Shown here one piece after another: positions 12,293 to 24,627 of a stretch of 64,000 nucleotides of DNA. The stretch covers positions 8,697,258-8,761,257 of the forward strand of contig JANCRA010000014.1 in the NCBI GenBank assembly GCA_024362935.1, written 5' to 3'. Source of the stretch: Setophaga petechia. Lineage: Eukaryota; Chordata; Aves; Passeriformes; Parulidae. The position numbers were made by a program, and so were the translations under genes. Under the pieces are notes generated by a model. The model was not told where the DNA came from and did no database searches. It saw nothing but the letters and a program-made list of their open reading frames with translations. Numbering within the stretch: the first letter of the stretch is position 1; each line of letters starts with the position of its first letter.

Positions 12293-13559
12293 GTGGTGGG
12301 TGGCTCTGCCAAATCCCCAACAGAGCCTTGTGAGCCACCAGCCAAGCCCCTCTCTGCACATGATCTGAAATTCAGGGATTTCTTTTGGACTTCTTCAGGG
12401 AAAAAAGGAGTTGAGCAATCACGTTCGGTTCCCTAGCAACACTTCTAATTCCTGGTTATTTTTTCCTTCTGGGGGGATCCTTCACATGATGTGCTCTGAG
12501 GCACAGTAACTCTCCATCCCCAGAGCAAGGAAGAATCCAGGCAGGAGGACAGTGCCAGAATGTCCATGGCATGGCCAGGGACAGAGAGGGCTTGAACCCC
12601 ACTGTGATGATTTCCCAGACTCACAGCCCTCCTTTTGCAACCCAAATCCTCCATTTTTTAAAACAAATGGTATTTGTGGGTGTGGGGAGACTCCTGCCAG
12701 TGCCCTCCCCAGTCCTGTGGGTGCTGGGTGCTGATGTCAAGCCATAATGATGATGGTGAATGGAGCAGCTCTCCACAACTAATGGACGAACCTCCTCGTG
12801 CACAGAAGTTACTCAAGAAACCAGCCATGAACATCTCAGAGGAGATTGCTGCAAGTAGAAAACAATTATGTACTTAAACAAGGAGGGAAGTAATTTTAAA
12901 GGCTTTGAAGTTATTTTAAAGTGAGCCACTGCTTGGAGGAAAGTTTTCCTCCCAGTGGTGGGGTAGGAATATGTGTCATTACAGGTTAAGGTGGCTTTTG
13001 GTTGAAAATTGAGACTTTAGGCTTTGTGGGTTTGGGTCATGCTGTCAATGCTTTCCACAGGGAAAATAAATAAAGCTCTGACAAGGGAAAATGTTTTTGG
13101 GGTCTTTTAGGTCAAACATTAGGAAAGTTCTCCCAATATTGTTTAGAAGGGAATATTACAAAACCCAAAGTATTTCAGGGTTTTTCAGTGTGGCATTCAC
13201 ACAAAACCCCATCTCTCACTGGCCAGGGAGAGGAGATGAAACCTATCTCCCCATGGTCCCCAACATCACTACAGTCACCAGCACCACTCTATCCCCTAAA
13301 CCGCCTGAAAGTAAAATTAAATTGCCCTCAAATCAAGGGGCAAATGCAACATGCACAGTCAATCCACAAATGCCAACTTGGGACCACTTTTCTGGCAGGG
13401 AACACTCCCAGGTCTGACTGGTGCAGCTGCAGGATTAGGACATGTCTCAGGAAAAACACCCGGCTGCATTTTGCACAACTCTTTTGCTTTTCCATATCTT
13501 TTATATTTTTCTTCTAAGCAACATAATGGAATTTAGTACAAAGCTATATCCATGCTGGA

Positions 13560-13810
13560 AATTTCTTTTGCAAGTAAAAGCCTGCCAAAAATGTATGATT
13601 TAGCTTTTTCAAATTTCTAAATATACATTTGCATGCAAATTTGTAACTTGAAATTATAAATTGAAATGTGCATTTCCCCTTTGCTGATGTTAGGAGTGTT
13701 TTCCTGAAGCCAGAAACATTATCCTCGTTATTTGACCGAAATGTGTAAGAATTTTATCGCCTATAAAATAAATGTTCTTGTTATTTAAGGCGTGTTTAAA
13801 AAAAAGCTCT
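13560..13810. promoter_or_regulatory. candidate enhancer with palindromic POU-octamer site
   Basis: A perfect 14-bp palindrome, ATTTGCATGCAAAT, lies at 13627-13640. It is two octamer elements (ATTTGCAT and ATGCAAAT) overlapping by their shared AT. The surrounding 250 bp is AT-rich and includes ATTATAAATT and TTATTTAAGG stretches. Head-to-head octamers are known to bind POU-domain dimers. That this one is used is inference. Confidence 0.35.
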
Positions 13811-14514
13811 CAATACTACTCTCTTGGCTTCATTTCACAACAAATGTATCATTTCCAATGACTGGCATGGAGCAGGAGATGAATTTAAAGTGTGTCTAAA
13901 TGCAGCTGGTTTATTCCCAGCACTGGGGTGGATGTGGCCAGCCAGGCTGAGCAGAAGTGGCTGCTGCCCATACTGGAGTCAGACCCTGGTGCAGGCAGAT
14001 CCTTCTCCTGGCCCTCCTGGCTCAGGGTTTATATTTGAGACCAGAGGGGGTGGGGATGTCTGACCCTTCCTCCCCAGCTCCCATCCCACCACGGGAATGG
14101 TGCAGTTTGGCACCCACCTCTACCTGAGCACGTGATGAGCTGTTTATGCCCATTCTGTGTGGGTTTAGAGGCAATAAACCACCCCCTTCCAAAGCTTCTC
14201 CTTTTACACTCAACTCACCAGAAGCTCCCACTGTCCTTTTTTGTGAGCAGGGGTGGCCCACATCCCCAGGCTGTTCCGTGTGTCCCAGAGCTATGCTCCA
14301 ACCCTCGGGGTCCCTACTATGGCTCTGAGCTGCCATGGTTTGCAGTTCAGCTCTGCCTGTCCTAAAATCTCTCCTCATCCTGTGTAAAATCATACATCCC
14401 CTGGGGCATATGCCTGATCTCACCTGCTCTGCTCACACCTGCTCCTCCAGAGCCAGGATCAACCCCTGGGGAAAGGAAAGTCTCCCCCTGTCCTAAGGGT
14501 GGTGGCCAGGCTGG

Positions 14515-14532
14515 CAGCAGCAGCAGCAGCAG
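14515..14532. repeat. (CAG)6 microsatellite
   Basis: Six uninterrupted CAG units lie in GC-rich sequence. There is no supported coding context, so this is not a polyglutamine tract as far as I can tell. Confidence 0.9.
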
Positions 14533-17500
14533 AGACTCCTGTCTGGAGCTGTGCCAGGCAACAAGCACAGAAGGATGCTCCAGGTGTTAAGCACAGCACT
14601 ATTTTGATCCTTTCGTTGTGGGGAAATTGCTTCAACAATCTTTTTTTGGTGTAAGCGAAGCTGGAGTAATTACTGGGGAAAAAAATTTTAAAAATCAAAT
14701 GTTAACATTTCTATGAGAAAGGTCTCATGATGATTAAATATTTCAATGGGTTCCTCTTTAGTAATGCAAAACTAATCAACTTCCAGATGATATTTAAAAA
14801 GCAGAGAATGGTGTATGGTTTAATATCCTAGTTTCAATAGGCCAGGGTTTAGAAGACAGCTAATTATAAAATAATCCTTTTATGTTGTGTAAAACATCAT
14901 TTGAAGCAGATACTCACTACAAACACAGGGTTTCCTTATTGCTGGAGGTAATTAGCAGGGTGCTGATTAAACACGTGAATGCGCATGTGGAGCAGCTCTC
15001 AGGATGTGCTGAGATGATGGAGGTGATTTTGGGGTGAAACATCCCCTCTTTAGTCCTGTTACCTGGTGGGGTCACATTGATCCCAAAGGATGTTCTGAGA
15101 GCACAGAGTCTCTCTGCACTCAGTACATCCCCATCCCTCTTGGCTGGGAAGAGGATTGGAGAGGTACCTGAGCCTGGAGCTGGGGCACAGCCTGGTGACA
15201 GGAGGGGTGACAAATGCCACCAGAGCAGGCAGCACCATTGCCCAGCAGGGCACACAGCCAGGCAGCACCTCTCAAACCTCACAGCACCCCATGTTTGGGG
15301 CAGGAGGTGGCTGGGTGAGGGGGTAGGCCCCCATTTCTGTGGTCTCACAGCCAAGGTCTCGCTCCCTTGGAGCCCCCTCCAGCTCCAACAGCAACAGACA
15401 AATCACTGGAGCCAAAATTAATGCCTGCTCAGGGGCATCCCTACCCTTCTCAAGGGCTTATCACCACCAAGAAATTTTCATCAGGTTCTTCAGCTTTGCA
15501 GCTCCAGTTTTGCTTCCTTAGAGTGGCAGAAAGCAATGGGAACCAGTGGCAGGAACAGCACCGAGCCAAAATAAATTAACCTGGAATTTTCCCTCTGGAA
15601 CTGGTGTGAAAATATCCCTTAAGGATGCCAAATATCAAGTCAATGCAGGGATTTAAGGGTCTGGATGGGATTTGCACGGGGAAGAATTGAGAAGGGCACT
15701 GCACACGGTAAGTGCAGCGGCAGAGAGGCTCCAACGCGTGCCTTGAATACAAACCCTGCGAGTGCATTGAGGCTCACTGGGCCCCTGCCAGCCTGATAAG
15801 CACCACAGCAGGATCTGTTGGCAGGGGGCTGCTCCCCAGGAGCACGGGGAGGGATTCCTTCTGTGTCCTGGCACACAGAATGGGGCTGGTGCTGCCCCAG
15901 GGGTGGGTGATGTGTCTGTGCAGGGCCTGTGGCAGAGGCTGCAGGGACACCACCCCTGCCCTTCCCAGGCAGTTACAGCACATGCATATTTCATGGCAAA
16001 TAATGGGATTTCTCTGTCGATACCACTCCCAGATTTCTTTCCACCCCGCTACGTTTTCAGGTTAAATGAATGTAAGGCTTTAGGATCTCTCCAGCTCCAG
16101 GGGAAGGAGTTTTCCTGGTGAATTGGCAACATCCCATGGCAGTGGCCAGCACTGGCCAGAAGACAGGCATGGGGGGCTTGGGCTCACCCAGTGCAAAATC
16201 CAGCCCCAGCAGCTCATCTCTGTGAGCCTGTGGAGGGCTCTGAGTGCCAGCTGCAGCCAGAACAGAGGTCTTTGCTGGTGGCCTTTGGCTGAGAGGGATG
16301 GGAACAGAGATGGTAACCATGGGATCACCTCTGACCCTGTGAGCATTCCTTTTGGAGGGGTAGGAGAGCAAATTTTTCCAAACATCCTCCCCACTGTCCC
16401 AATCCACTAATAGCCTGGTAATCCTCTTATGGGGGTCAGCCTGGGGCACCCACAGAGCCTTTGTGTAATGCCAGGGAGGAGAAATGTGTCTTCACTGCAG
16501 GAGTGAAAGGCTGGTGCTTGTTGGCTGCCACTGCCCCAGGACAGATATGGGGCCAACACTGCCCTGTGCCCATGGGTGCTCCCAACACATCACAGCTCCA
16601 TGCTGGTGCTGCTCTTGCCAGCCTTTTGGGGAGCTCCCTGACAGAGCAGCCCCATTTGGGCATCCCCTGGTCTGGCAGCCTATTTCGGGACCCGTGAGTG
16701 GTGGTTCTGCTTTGCCTCTGTTAATATCAGCTCTCTGCATGGTTAGCTCCCATTTAATGCTGGGCTGGTGCCTGGTGAGACTCCAGGGGGTTGAGGATGG
16801 TTGGGCAGCTGCTCAGGGTCTCCAGTGCAGCCTCAGGACATGTCCAAGCCCCCTTGGCCCCCAGGGCTGGGCACATGGTCCTGCCCTGTGCTCCCTGACT
16901 GGCCCTGCCAGCAGTACAGCATCCTGCAGGATCAGGATTGATGATCTACAAGTGGACTGCATGTTAAAATATCTGTAATTTCCTCCAAAACCGGCTACTT
17001 TTCTCTGCAGGTAGTGGAAAATGAAGTGCAAACTCCTGAGCAACAAGGATTTTATGGCAACATCAGGCAGCAGTCTGGTGTTGAGTGCCATCAGATGAAA
17101 AAGAGCCATTTTCCACCATATGCCAAAGGCTGCCAGTTGGTGACGAGGCTCAAGGAGACGCTCAAGGACCAGGGTGGTGCTACCACAGCCATGGCCATGC
17201 TCTGGGGCATGATCCAAGCACGTGGGCTCCCAGACACAAACCCCATACCCAGCCAGACCTCTTCCCTGGGGCCAGGAATTTTTTCCTTGGGTCTCTTTTT
17301 TTAATCACAAGACCTTGCAAGTGCTAGCCTGGGGCCTTATTTACATATTTTGCAGGAGCTGTGCTGGTTGCCCATCCCTCCTCATGCCCTTGGGCCAGCA
17401 CACACAATGCTGCAGCCCAGGAGAGGGTTTGGGGGGTGTCAGCCCCCCAGGAGTGAATTGTGGTTGTCACCAGCTTGAGCATCCCCAGCAAATGAGCTGC

Positions 17501-19137
17501 TTCATATCAACATATTTATTTCTTTTTGGTAATGAGACAACTTCATTTCCTCGGGTTGCTCGAACAGTGCACAGCATCTGATTATTAAAAATGCTGCTGG
17601 AAGCCAGCCCACAACCTACTTAGGCATTAATCTTCCCTGACAGATGCTGACGAGGAATCGCTCCGGCAGCGGGGCCCAGCTCCCCTGCCCCGCGCGTTCA
17701 TCCCTTAAAAGCCGGGAATTATCCGGCAGAGCCAGGGCTGCTGCCACATCGCAGGGGAGGCTGAGCCGGGCCAGCGGCAGCACTGACACCCCGGGGAGCT
17801 CCCTGCCCATCCCGGGGCTGCTGGAGATGCCCAGGGCGGGATGGAGCTGGTGACGAGCGGCACAGGAGCTGCTCTGGTACGGGGCAGTGTGACTGAGTCA
17901 CAGATCACAGAGTTCCTATTTTTTTCTCACACAGAAATAAGCAGAGTCATGTCAAGTCAATCACTCCATGGATTCCTGTTTTGTTTATCACATGTTTTTA
18001 GGAGGGAAAAAAAAAACCAACAAAATTTCTCTCCCAAGTCAGACACTTTCACACTGCTTGTCTCAGAAGGATTTTACACTTTTTGTGCTGACATTTCCTC
18101 ACCAAATGCACCTCAATGCAGTTTAAAGAAGCAATTCAGGATCTGAGATTAAACATTTTACCCAATTCAGTCACCCTTTTCTCATACCAGTCTCTACTAA
18201 ACTTTTTATATCTCCATTTACTCTGAAAAACTTTTTTCCTAATGTTTTTTCTTGGCTCATGGCTTGGAGAAACTCATCCTTGCTGCTGGTCTCCCATAAA
18301 CTCCCCAGTGCATATATTTGGGGTGCAAATATAATACATGAGCAGCCAAGAAATCACTCAGATAGATTTTTTTTTAAAAAAAGCTATTTCATATTTCTGG
18401 TGCTCACTGGGACATTTGGACATTTTGAGTACTTGAGATGTCTCAGCAGTTTCAGTCAGTTGAATTCAATTCAATCAATTCAAACTGTTGGAGGCAGAGG
18501 CAGCCCCAAGGAATGTTATCCCATGTTTCAGCAGAGCTGTGACACCTCCCAGAGCAGGAGCTGGGGGGACCACCCTGGCTGTGGGCAGGCATGAGCTGTG
18601 TTCCCAGGCTGTGGGTGAAGGTACAAGCATGGATTTCCTGTGCTCCCCCTCCCACCTGCTTCCTGAGCCTTGATAAAAACCCAAAACCATAAAAATCCCC
18701 AAAGGAAACCAGGGACAGCACTTGCAGGTATCCTCACCTGCCTGCATGAGCCAAGGTGAGGAGGTGCAGGGATGTGGCCAAGGCCACTGGGCGAGGTGGT
18801 GGCAGGACCAGCTCCATCCCTGCCCACAGTGTCCCATGCTGGGAGAGCAGATGGGAGGGAATCTGGCTCAGGCCCATCCCTGGAGCTCTCCCTGATTGCA
18901 GGGTGCATGGGGAAGGTGGATCCCTCTTCCAGGCCCCTTGGGACAGCAGCGTGGCCACGTCAGCCCTTTCAGCCCGATCTGCCAAAATGCCCCAGCACTG
19001 TGAAGCGAAGCTGTGAGGGCTGGAGTGCTCGTTGCATTCTCTTTGCTGCCTCTGAATTATTTTTAGCAGCTCGATAGCGGGAGGGTGGCGAGGAGCCAAG
19101 GCGGACACGTGGCGAGGTCGGGTCCACTCCAGCCTGA

Positions 19138-19585
19138 GGGCTGCGGGTGCTGCTGTGCACTCAGAGGGGCTGGAGAGAAACCCCTGCAGGGCTGTAGGTG
19201 CTGCTGTGCACTCAGAGGGGCTGGAGAGAAAACCCTGCAGGGCTGTGGGTGCTGCTGTGCACTCAGAGGGGCTGCAGAAAACCCTGCAGGGCTGTGGGTG
19301 CTGCTGTGCACTCAGGGGGGCTGGAGAGAAAACCCTGCAGGGCTGTGGGTGCTGCTGTGCACTCAGATGGGCTGGAGAGAAAACCCTGCAGGGCTGTGGG
19401 TGCTGCTGTGCACTCAGGGGGCTGCAGAAAGCCCTGCAGGGCTGTGGGTGCTGCTGTGCACTCGAGGGGCTGCAGAAAACCCTGCAGGGCTGTGGGTGCT
19501 GCTGTGCACTCAGAGGGGCTGGAGAGAAACCCCTGCAGGGCTGTGGGTGCTGCTGTGCACTCGGGGGGCTGCAGAAAGCCCTGCA
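19138..19585. repeat. minisatellite, nine units of 48-51 bp
   Basis: Nine head-to-tail units each begin GGGCTGTGGGTGCTGCTGTG and end in CCCTGCA. Unit lengths in order are 51, 51, 49, 51, 51, 48, 48, 51 and 48 bp. The long form carries GGAGAGAAA where the short form carries GCAGAAA. Unit starts are 19138, 19189, 19240, 19289, 19340, 19391, 19439, 19487 and 19538. Divergence between units is low, suggesting recent expansion or homogenisation. Because most unit lengths are multiples of three and the unit lacks plus-strand stops, all three plus frames stay open (about 156-193 codons). These are repeat artefacts. Confidence 0.95.
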
Positions 19586-20586
19586 GGGCTCCAGGGTGGT
19601 GGCGGGGCAGGGGTGGCCTTGCTGAGGTGCTCAGGCGCCAGCCAGACCCCGTCAGGCAGATAGAGCCGGAGCGTCGCGTCCCCAGCGCTTATCAGACCTT
19701 GGGACACTTCCCTCCCTCCCTCCCTCCTCCTGCTGGCTGCGGTTTTTCCAGCCAACCCCTCCATCCAACACCCCCATAGGGTTACAGGTCACTATAACCC
19801 CTGGGGTTTAACTTCCCTACAGATGAGACCAAATTAAAACAGTTTTCCTGCTTCGCTCTGAATTACTGAGATACTCACAACCTCAGCATCGTCCCTGTGT
19901 GATTTTTCTCAGAGAAAAGATGAAATTAAACCAAGTGTCCCACTGCTGGCAGGTCCTCACTGTCCCAGTGCCCCTCCCCACCACCTCTGCAGATGCTGGG
20001 TGCTGCAGCCACTCCAGGATATCCTGTGGCCTGGCCGGATCCAGGAACAATGGGCTGGGCATCCCTGGCCAGGGGCATCCGGCGAGGTGAGCGGTGCCAG
20101 CAGCTCCTTCCTGTCTGAGCCTCGGGCTCAGGCTCCTTCCCCGCGCTGTGGTGGCACCTGAGCCACAGCTGCAGCTCCTTCAGCAGCCAAATTTCCATCC
20201 AGAGGCTCTTGCCTCCCACTTCAGTGAGCAGAGGCAGCTCTCCCTCCCTCCCTCCTGCTTTGTCCAAAAACAATTGCAATTAATTAGGAGGATGGCTTCA
20301 TCCTCAGCCAATGTCAGGGAAATTACCAGGTGCATTGCTTTCCTTTCCCTCTTTGCCCTGTTTGCTATGAACCCCTGGCTGCTGAGGGGATGCTCTGGTC
20401 TCCCCAGGTTCCTTCCCTGGCCATGCCTCTGCTTCTGGCCAGAGTTCCATCCCTTTGCAGGAAATCACTGCTTTGCTTCCAGTTTCTGTAGTCCAGTTTC
20501 CTTCCTTTCTCCATTATCGTGCGCCACACAATCACTGAGGCCATTATAACATCAAATAAATGCCCTATACCTGCCCTGGGAGCAAG
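19586..20586. other. non-coding stretch, no gene recognised
   Basis: Moderately GC-rich sequence with a short CCCT tract near 19710-19725 and nothing else recognisable. An open frame at 20094-20549 has no domain and is not bounded by plausible splice sites. Confidence 0.55.
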
Positions 20587-20670
20587 GGAATGATGGAATC
20601 CTGGAATGGTTTGGGCAGGGGGCGACCTTAAACCTCATCTTGTTCCAACACCCTGCAGCAGGGAGAGCAG
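20587..20670 (-). mobile_element. CR1 LINE 3'-terminal fragment
   Basis: An 84-bp remnant of a CR1 3' end in minus orientation: degraded terminal octamers (ATGGAATCCTGGAATGG), then the GGGCGACCTTAAACCTCATC segment, then CCAACACCCTGC. It matches the layout of the fuller copies at 8981 and 23521. The 5' limit is uncertain. Confidence 0.7.
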
Positions 20671-23520
20671 GTGGAAGGAGCATTTCTTGATGGAGGGCCA
20701 GGCTGGGAAATGGAAGTCCCTTGTACAGTTGAAATGGATGAATCTGGGGTGAGTGTGGAGCTGCCCTTAGATCTGGTCTGGTTGTCCCTGGCCAAGTACC
20801 AGGGATGCTGACAGCAGCAGTGCCTGGGGAGTCACAGCGAGGCTGCAAAGCCTCCCCAGGAACCTCCCCTCCACCCAGCCCACAGGCAGATGGACAAACA
20901 AACCCGAATGGGAAAGCCATCCTTGTTTTGGGTAGGTGAGCACAGGGATGCAGGTGGGAGCCGCCTTGCCCAGCCCCAGCCAGGGCTGTCCCCTGTGCAC
21001 GGCACTGCCCGGGGTGTGCTGGCCCCCAAGGGGTGGGAGCTGTTAATCCAGGGGAACAGTGAATGGCAGCTCTAATGGAGCTTTTGGCAACTGAGATCCT
21101 TTCTGTCCATCAGCTCCTGTTGGGTTGTGGCTCTCCTACCCACATAACCAAATCTGGTTTTACAGAATCCGGATTTTGCATCCTCAGAGATGAGGAAGCA
21201 TCCTTACCTGTGACGGCCACAAGAAATCAGCACTGTGCATGGCAAGAGAGGCTCTCCTCAGGGAAAATCACTGACCTATGTGTGTGCCAAGCACTGAACC
21301 CACCCCACCCCAGCCTGTGGCACCTGCTGGGCCTGGTTTGGCTTTGCTTCCCACCCATCCCTGCTCCTGGAGAAAGCCAGGTGAAACATCTGCAACGAGC
21401 AGCACCAACCCTGCTCTGCCCCACAGAGAGACACACCTGCACATCCGTGGCTGTTCTCTGGATTTATAACTGGAATTGGGGTTTATTTATTTTTGCTCCT
21501 GGCCTATAGCGAGACAAATTTCGAAGTCGGGATGTTTTTGTGCAGGGAGAAGAGGTTTGCTGCAGGCCGGGTCGCTTTTGCCGGTGCATGCTGCCACCTT
21601 CAGCATCTCGCAGGAGGAGCCGGCTCTGCCCGAGCCCCGCTGGTCCCGCCGCGGTCCCTCTGGCTCCTCCTGATGCTCAGCAGCACTTGCTGCTGCCGTG
21701 TTAGTTTGGTTATTGAAGAGGAAACCCCCTGGATGTGCACTCAGCTGTGCGGGCTGGGGAGGGGAAGCGGAGCAGCTGATGGTGGCTGCAATGGCAGGAG
21801 CCAAGGGTCAGTGTGTGACAACCACAGACAGCCAGGGAACGAATTTTTAAAAACCCCCAGCAGATTACTGTGACATTTCTGGAGTATTGTATGTTAGATG
21901 GAACATCTTCTAAGCTAACCAAGCATCACAGTGCCCATCCATGGGGCAAATCAAGGGGGTTTCATGATAGCAGGAGGGCACAGTGATGGTGTGGGACAGA
22001 ATTGTGGTGTCCACAGCCACAACAGCTGCAGAACCAAAGCTGCCACATCCCCAGCACCTCTCCATTGCCCCCACAACCCTGGGACCAAGCCATGGGGCTC
22101 TGTGGCTGGAAATTAATTTCAATTCCTTTGCCAGCCACTGAGGGCAGATCATGGAGTTGGGAACTCATGAGCGAGCTGGGATCCCACATCCATTCTCCCT
22201 GGTGATGTTCCACACTGCTGCTGCTGCTATTAATCACAGCTGCAGTAATGAAGTTAATGATCTGGGATCTCTTCTAATTATGACTTCCCCAAACACAGGT
22301 CTGCCTCTGCCTTCACTGAGGGGACTCAGTGTGGGTGATTCAAACTCCACATGCTGCAGATGGCTCAGATTTCTAAATCAGCTTCGATTTACAGGATGGC
22401 CTCAGCTGAACTCCTGAGTTTTCCCCAAGCTGCCTGACTGGGCAGCAGGACACCCTTGGTCACAGAGCAATCCAAGGGAGACTTGTATTCTGTCAAAGTT
22501 TTAATAGAGTGGATTTCAAAAAATAATTTAGTATGAACTGTGTGTTTGATTAAAACCCAGAACCTTTTGCAGCTCCTTACAGTCATAGTCTCGGGTGGGG
22601 CAGATCCACCCTGGTATTGGGAAGATTTGGGGTTGCACAGCTCAGGAAACCTCCTCAGTTTAATAGCCTGGAGCCTGGCTGGGGGATGCACTTGCTTTGC
22701 TACCAGGTGACGCTCAGGTTTCTAAAAGAAACCAAAGTAGGCTTCATTTTTATCTTTAGACACCAGCCCTGGGACTCCTTACAAAGGATGTTTAGTTTTT
22801 GTAGCCACAGGAGGTGGAAGGTAGTCACAGTCTGTTGCATCCCCCAGCAAGAACAGCTCTCACCAGATCCCAAACACACAATTTTTAGAAAAAAGCATGA
22901 AGATTTCAAAAGTTTCTGAGGGAGCTACCAGCCCACATTTCTGGAAGCTGATCAGGTGCCCCAAATGACAAAAGCATCATTACAGCTCTTGTGAGGAAGA
23001 GCTGGATGTTGTCGTGCTGAACGATGCTTTCAGTTCCTTCACCCTCACCAGCCTCTTACAGAGCAGTGTTGAGCTGCTCAGACGTTCAAGATGCCACAAG
23101 AGGTGGCTCTTAACAGAGCTGGGGACTTTGTTTCTGGTTTGCAGATTGATTGCAGCCCAGAACAGGCGTGGGGAACAGCAGTGTTTGCTCCTTGGGGTAG
23201 GAGCAGCGTGTTTGCACAAAGTACCACTATAAACTCCTGGGGGGCTGAGGCTGGTTTGGCATTATTTTCCTCCCTTTCCTCTATTCTTCATACTTGAGCA
23301 CTAAATCAACACCATATGATGTCTGGTTCATCCTCTCATTAGAGCAGCTCTGTTGACTGTGTAATTTCCCAGCCTCACGTTGCAGCTCTGCCCCTTGTCC
23401 CTCCCACCCCAACAGCCAGGGCTTGTGTGCTTGGGCATCTGGGCTCTGCTCTACACAGCAAAACAAACAACTTCTCTCCTGGGGGTTTCTCTGGATCCCA
23501 GAAGGCTGAGGGAGCATGGC
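20671..23520. other. non-coding stretch, no gene recognised
   Basis: About 21520-21700 has raised CpG and GC content and could be a small regulatory element. I see no domain in the overlapping open frames there. About 22190-22280 is AT-rich with TAAT-type sites. No transposons or tandem repeats were recognised. Confidence 0.5.
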
Positions 23521-24120
23521 AGAGAATCATAGAATTCTAGAATATCTTGGGTTGAAAGGGACCCTAAAGATCATCCAGTCCCCCTGCCATGGGCACAGAC
23601 ACCTTCCACTAGACCAGCTTGCTCAGAGCCCTGTCCAACCTGGCCTTGGACTCTTCCAGGGATGGGGCAGGCACAGCTTGTCAGAGTAACCAGTGCCAGG
23701 GCCTCACCACCCTCACAGGGAAGAATTTCCTCCTAATACCCAATCTAATCCTGCCCTCTGTCAGTTTGAAGCCATTCTCCCTCATCCTGTCACTCCATGC
23801 CCCTGTCAAATGTCCCTCTCCAGCTCTCTTGGAGCCCCTTCAGGTACTGGAAGGGGCTCTAAGGTGTCCTTCAAGCCTTCTCTTCTCCAGGCTGGACACC
23901 TGCAGCCCTCAGCCTGTCTCCAGAGGAGGTGCTCCATCCTTGAGAGCATCTTTGTAGCTTCCTCTGGACTCACTCCAGCAGATCCAGGTGCTCCTTATGC
24001 CGGGGTCCCAGAGCTGGGCACAGCACTGCAGGTGGGGTCTCAGCAGAGCAGGGCTGAGTCTCCCTCTCCTGAGGTGTCTGGGGCCATCCCAGCAGAGGTT
24101 GAGGTGCAATGCTGGAAATA
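23521..24120 (-). mobile_element. CR1 LINE, longest copy in the window
   Basis: About 600 bp of a CR1-type LINE in minus orientation. The 3' terminus at 23521-23545 shows the characteristic imperfect octamers (AGAATCATAGAATTCTAGAA), followed by the conserved segment containing GGGTTGAAAGGGACCC. The copy then runs back through the ORF2 C-terminal region to about 24120. Compared with the other copies it is relatively well preserved, but no long ORF2 frame is intact, so it is inactive. Its left end is sharply defined; the right end is set by loss of recognisable sequence. Confidence 0.92.
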
Positions 24121-24514
24121 CTGAGGCATGAGCAGCACACGTGTTAAACCCGGATGCAAACTCCTGCTCTGATTAGGGGCTGAAATCAAGACAGAACATA
24201 AGAAAAGGGTGAATAAAATATTGAGACCGAGGGGAGACAATGTTTTGTTTCTAAACTGCAAAGTTTCACTCTGAATATGGTAAATGAATTACAGAGAGTG
24301 TCTGAGCAGCCATTGAATGCGGTCCAGAGCCCCGGCTGAGCTGTCGCCATCCGTGTCCAAGCCACATCTCTCTTTGGAAAAGAAGGCCCCCATAACATGT
24401 TAGTAAACAATATTCAGTGCTGGAAAAAATTATTTACAGCTCAGCAGGGAGTAGCCCAGACATTAAAGAGCTTTTAAATGCTGACGGACGTGGCAGAAAA
24501 CCTTTCCTGGGCTC
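24121..24514. other. non-coding spacer
   Basis: AT-moderate sequence between the CR1 copy and the CpG-dense block. Nothing recognisable was seen. Confidence 0.5.
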
Positions 24515-24625
24515 GGCAGGAGCCCCGGAGCGCTCCGGGCCCGCCGGGCGCGGCTCGGAACCGCCCGGCCAGGGGCGCTCCCAGCGCGGCCGCCAGGGGG
24601 CGCGGCAGGCACGGCCGGGCTGGGG
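24515..24625. promoter_or_regulatory. short CpG-dense block
   Basis: About 110 bp of very CpG-rich sequence (runs such as GCCCGCCGGGCGCGGCTCGG) stands out sharply from its AT-richer flanks. It contains the CTCF-like motif described next and ends exactly where the 16-bp minisatellite starts. It is too short for a classical CpG island. An unmethylated CTCF-bound element or a minor promoter is plausible. Confidence 0.5.
24590..24606 (+). promoter_or_regulatory. CTCF-like motif
   Basis: CCGCCAGGGGGCGCGGC matches the core vertebrate CTCF consensus (CC, then CAG, then GGGGGCGC) at essentially every core position. It lies in a CpG-dense block, so binding could be methylation-sensitive. The orientation given is that of the G-rich strand. 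Binding is predicted, not shown. Confidence 0.6.
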
Positions 24626-24627
24626 GG

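Larger units (their letters stand above)
9373..19137. other. non-coding stretch with a few low-complexity tracts
   Basis: I recognise no gene or transposon in this long interval. Listed separately are a near-perfect AT palindrome (11572-11597), a pyrimidine-rich tract (12113-12292), a candidate enhancer with a palindromic octamer (13560-13810) and a (CAG)6 tract (14515-14532). About 14590-14960 is AT-rich. About 17640-17890 has scattered CpGs in GC-rich sequence and may be a minor regulatory element. About 18450-18485 is a decayed ATTCA-type microsatellite. Confidence 0.55.

Noticed and set aside
17014..17304. Possible exon after a TTTCTCTGCAG acceptor-like sequence near 17000
   Set aside because: There is a fair acceptor motif, but no matching donor or recognisable protein follows. 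One splice-like motif is expected often by chance.
19085..19779. Open frames of 156-193 codons in all three plus frames
   Set aside because: They are translations of the 48-51 bp minisatellite. The peptides repeat with the unit (GLWVLLCTQ-type, CCALRGA-type) and the frames coexist, which real genes do not show.
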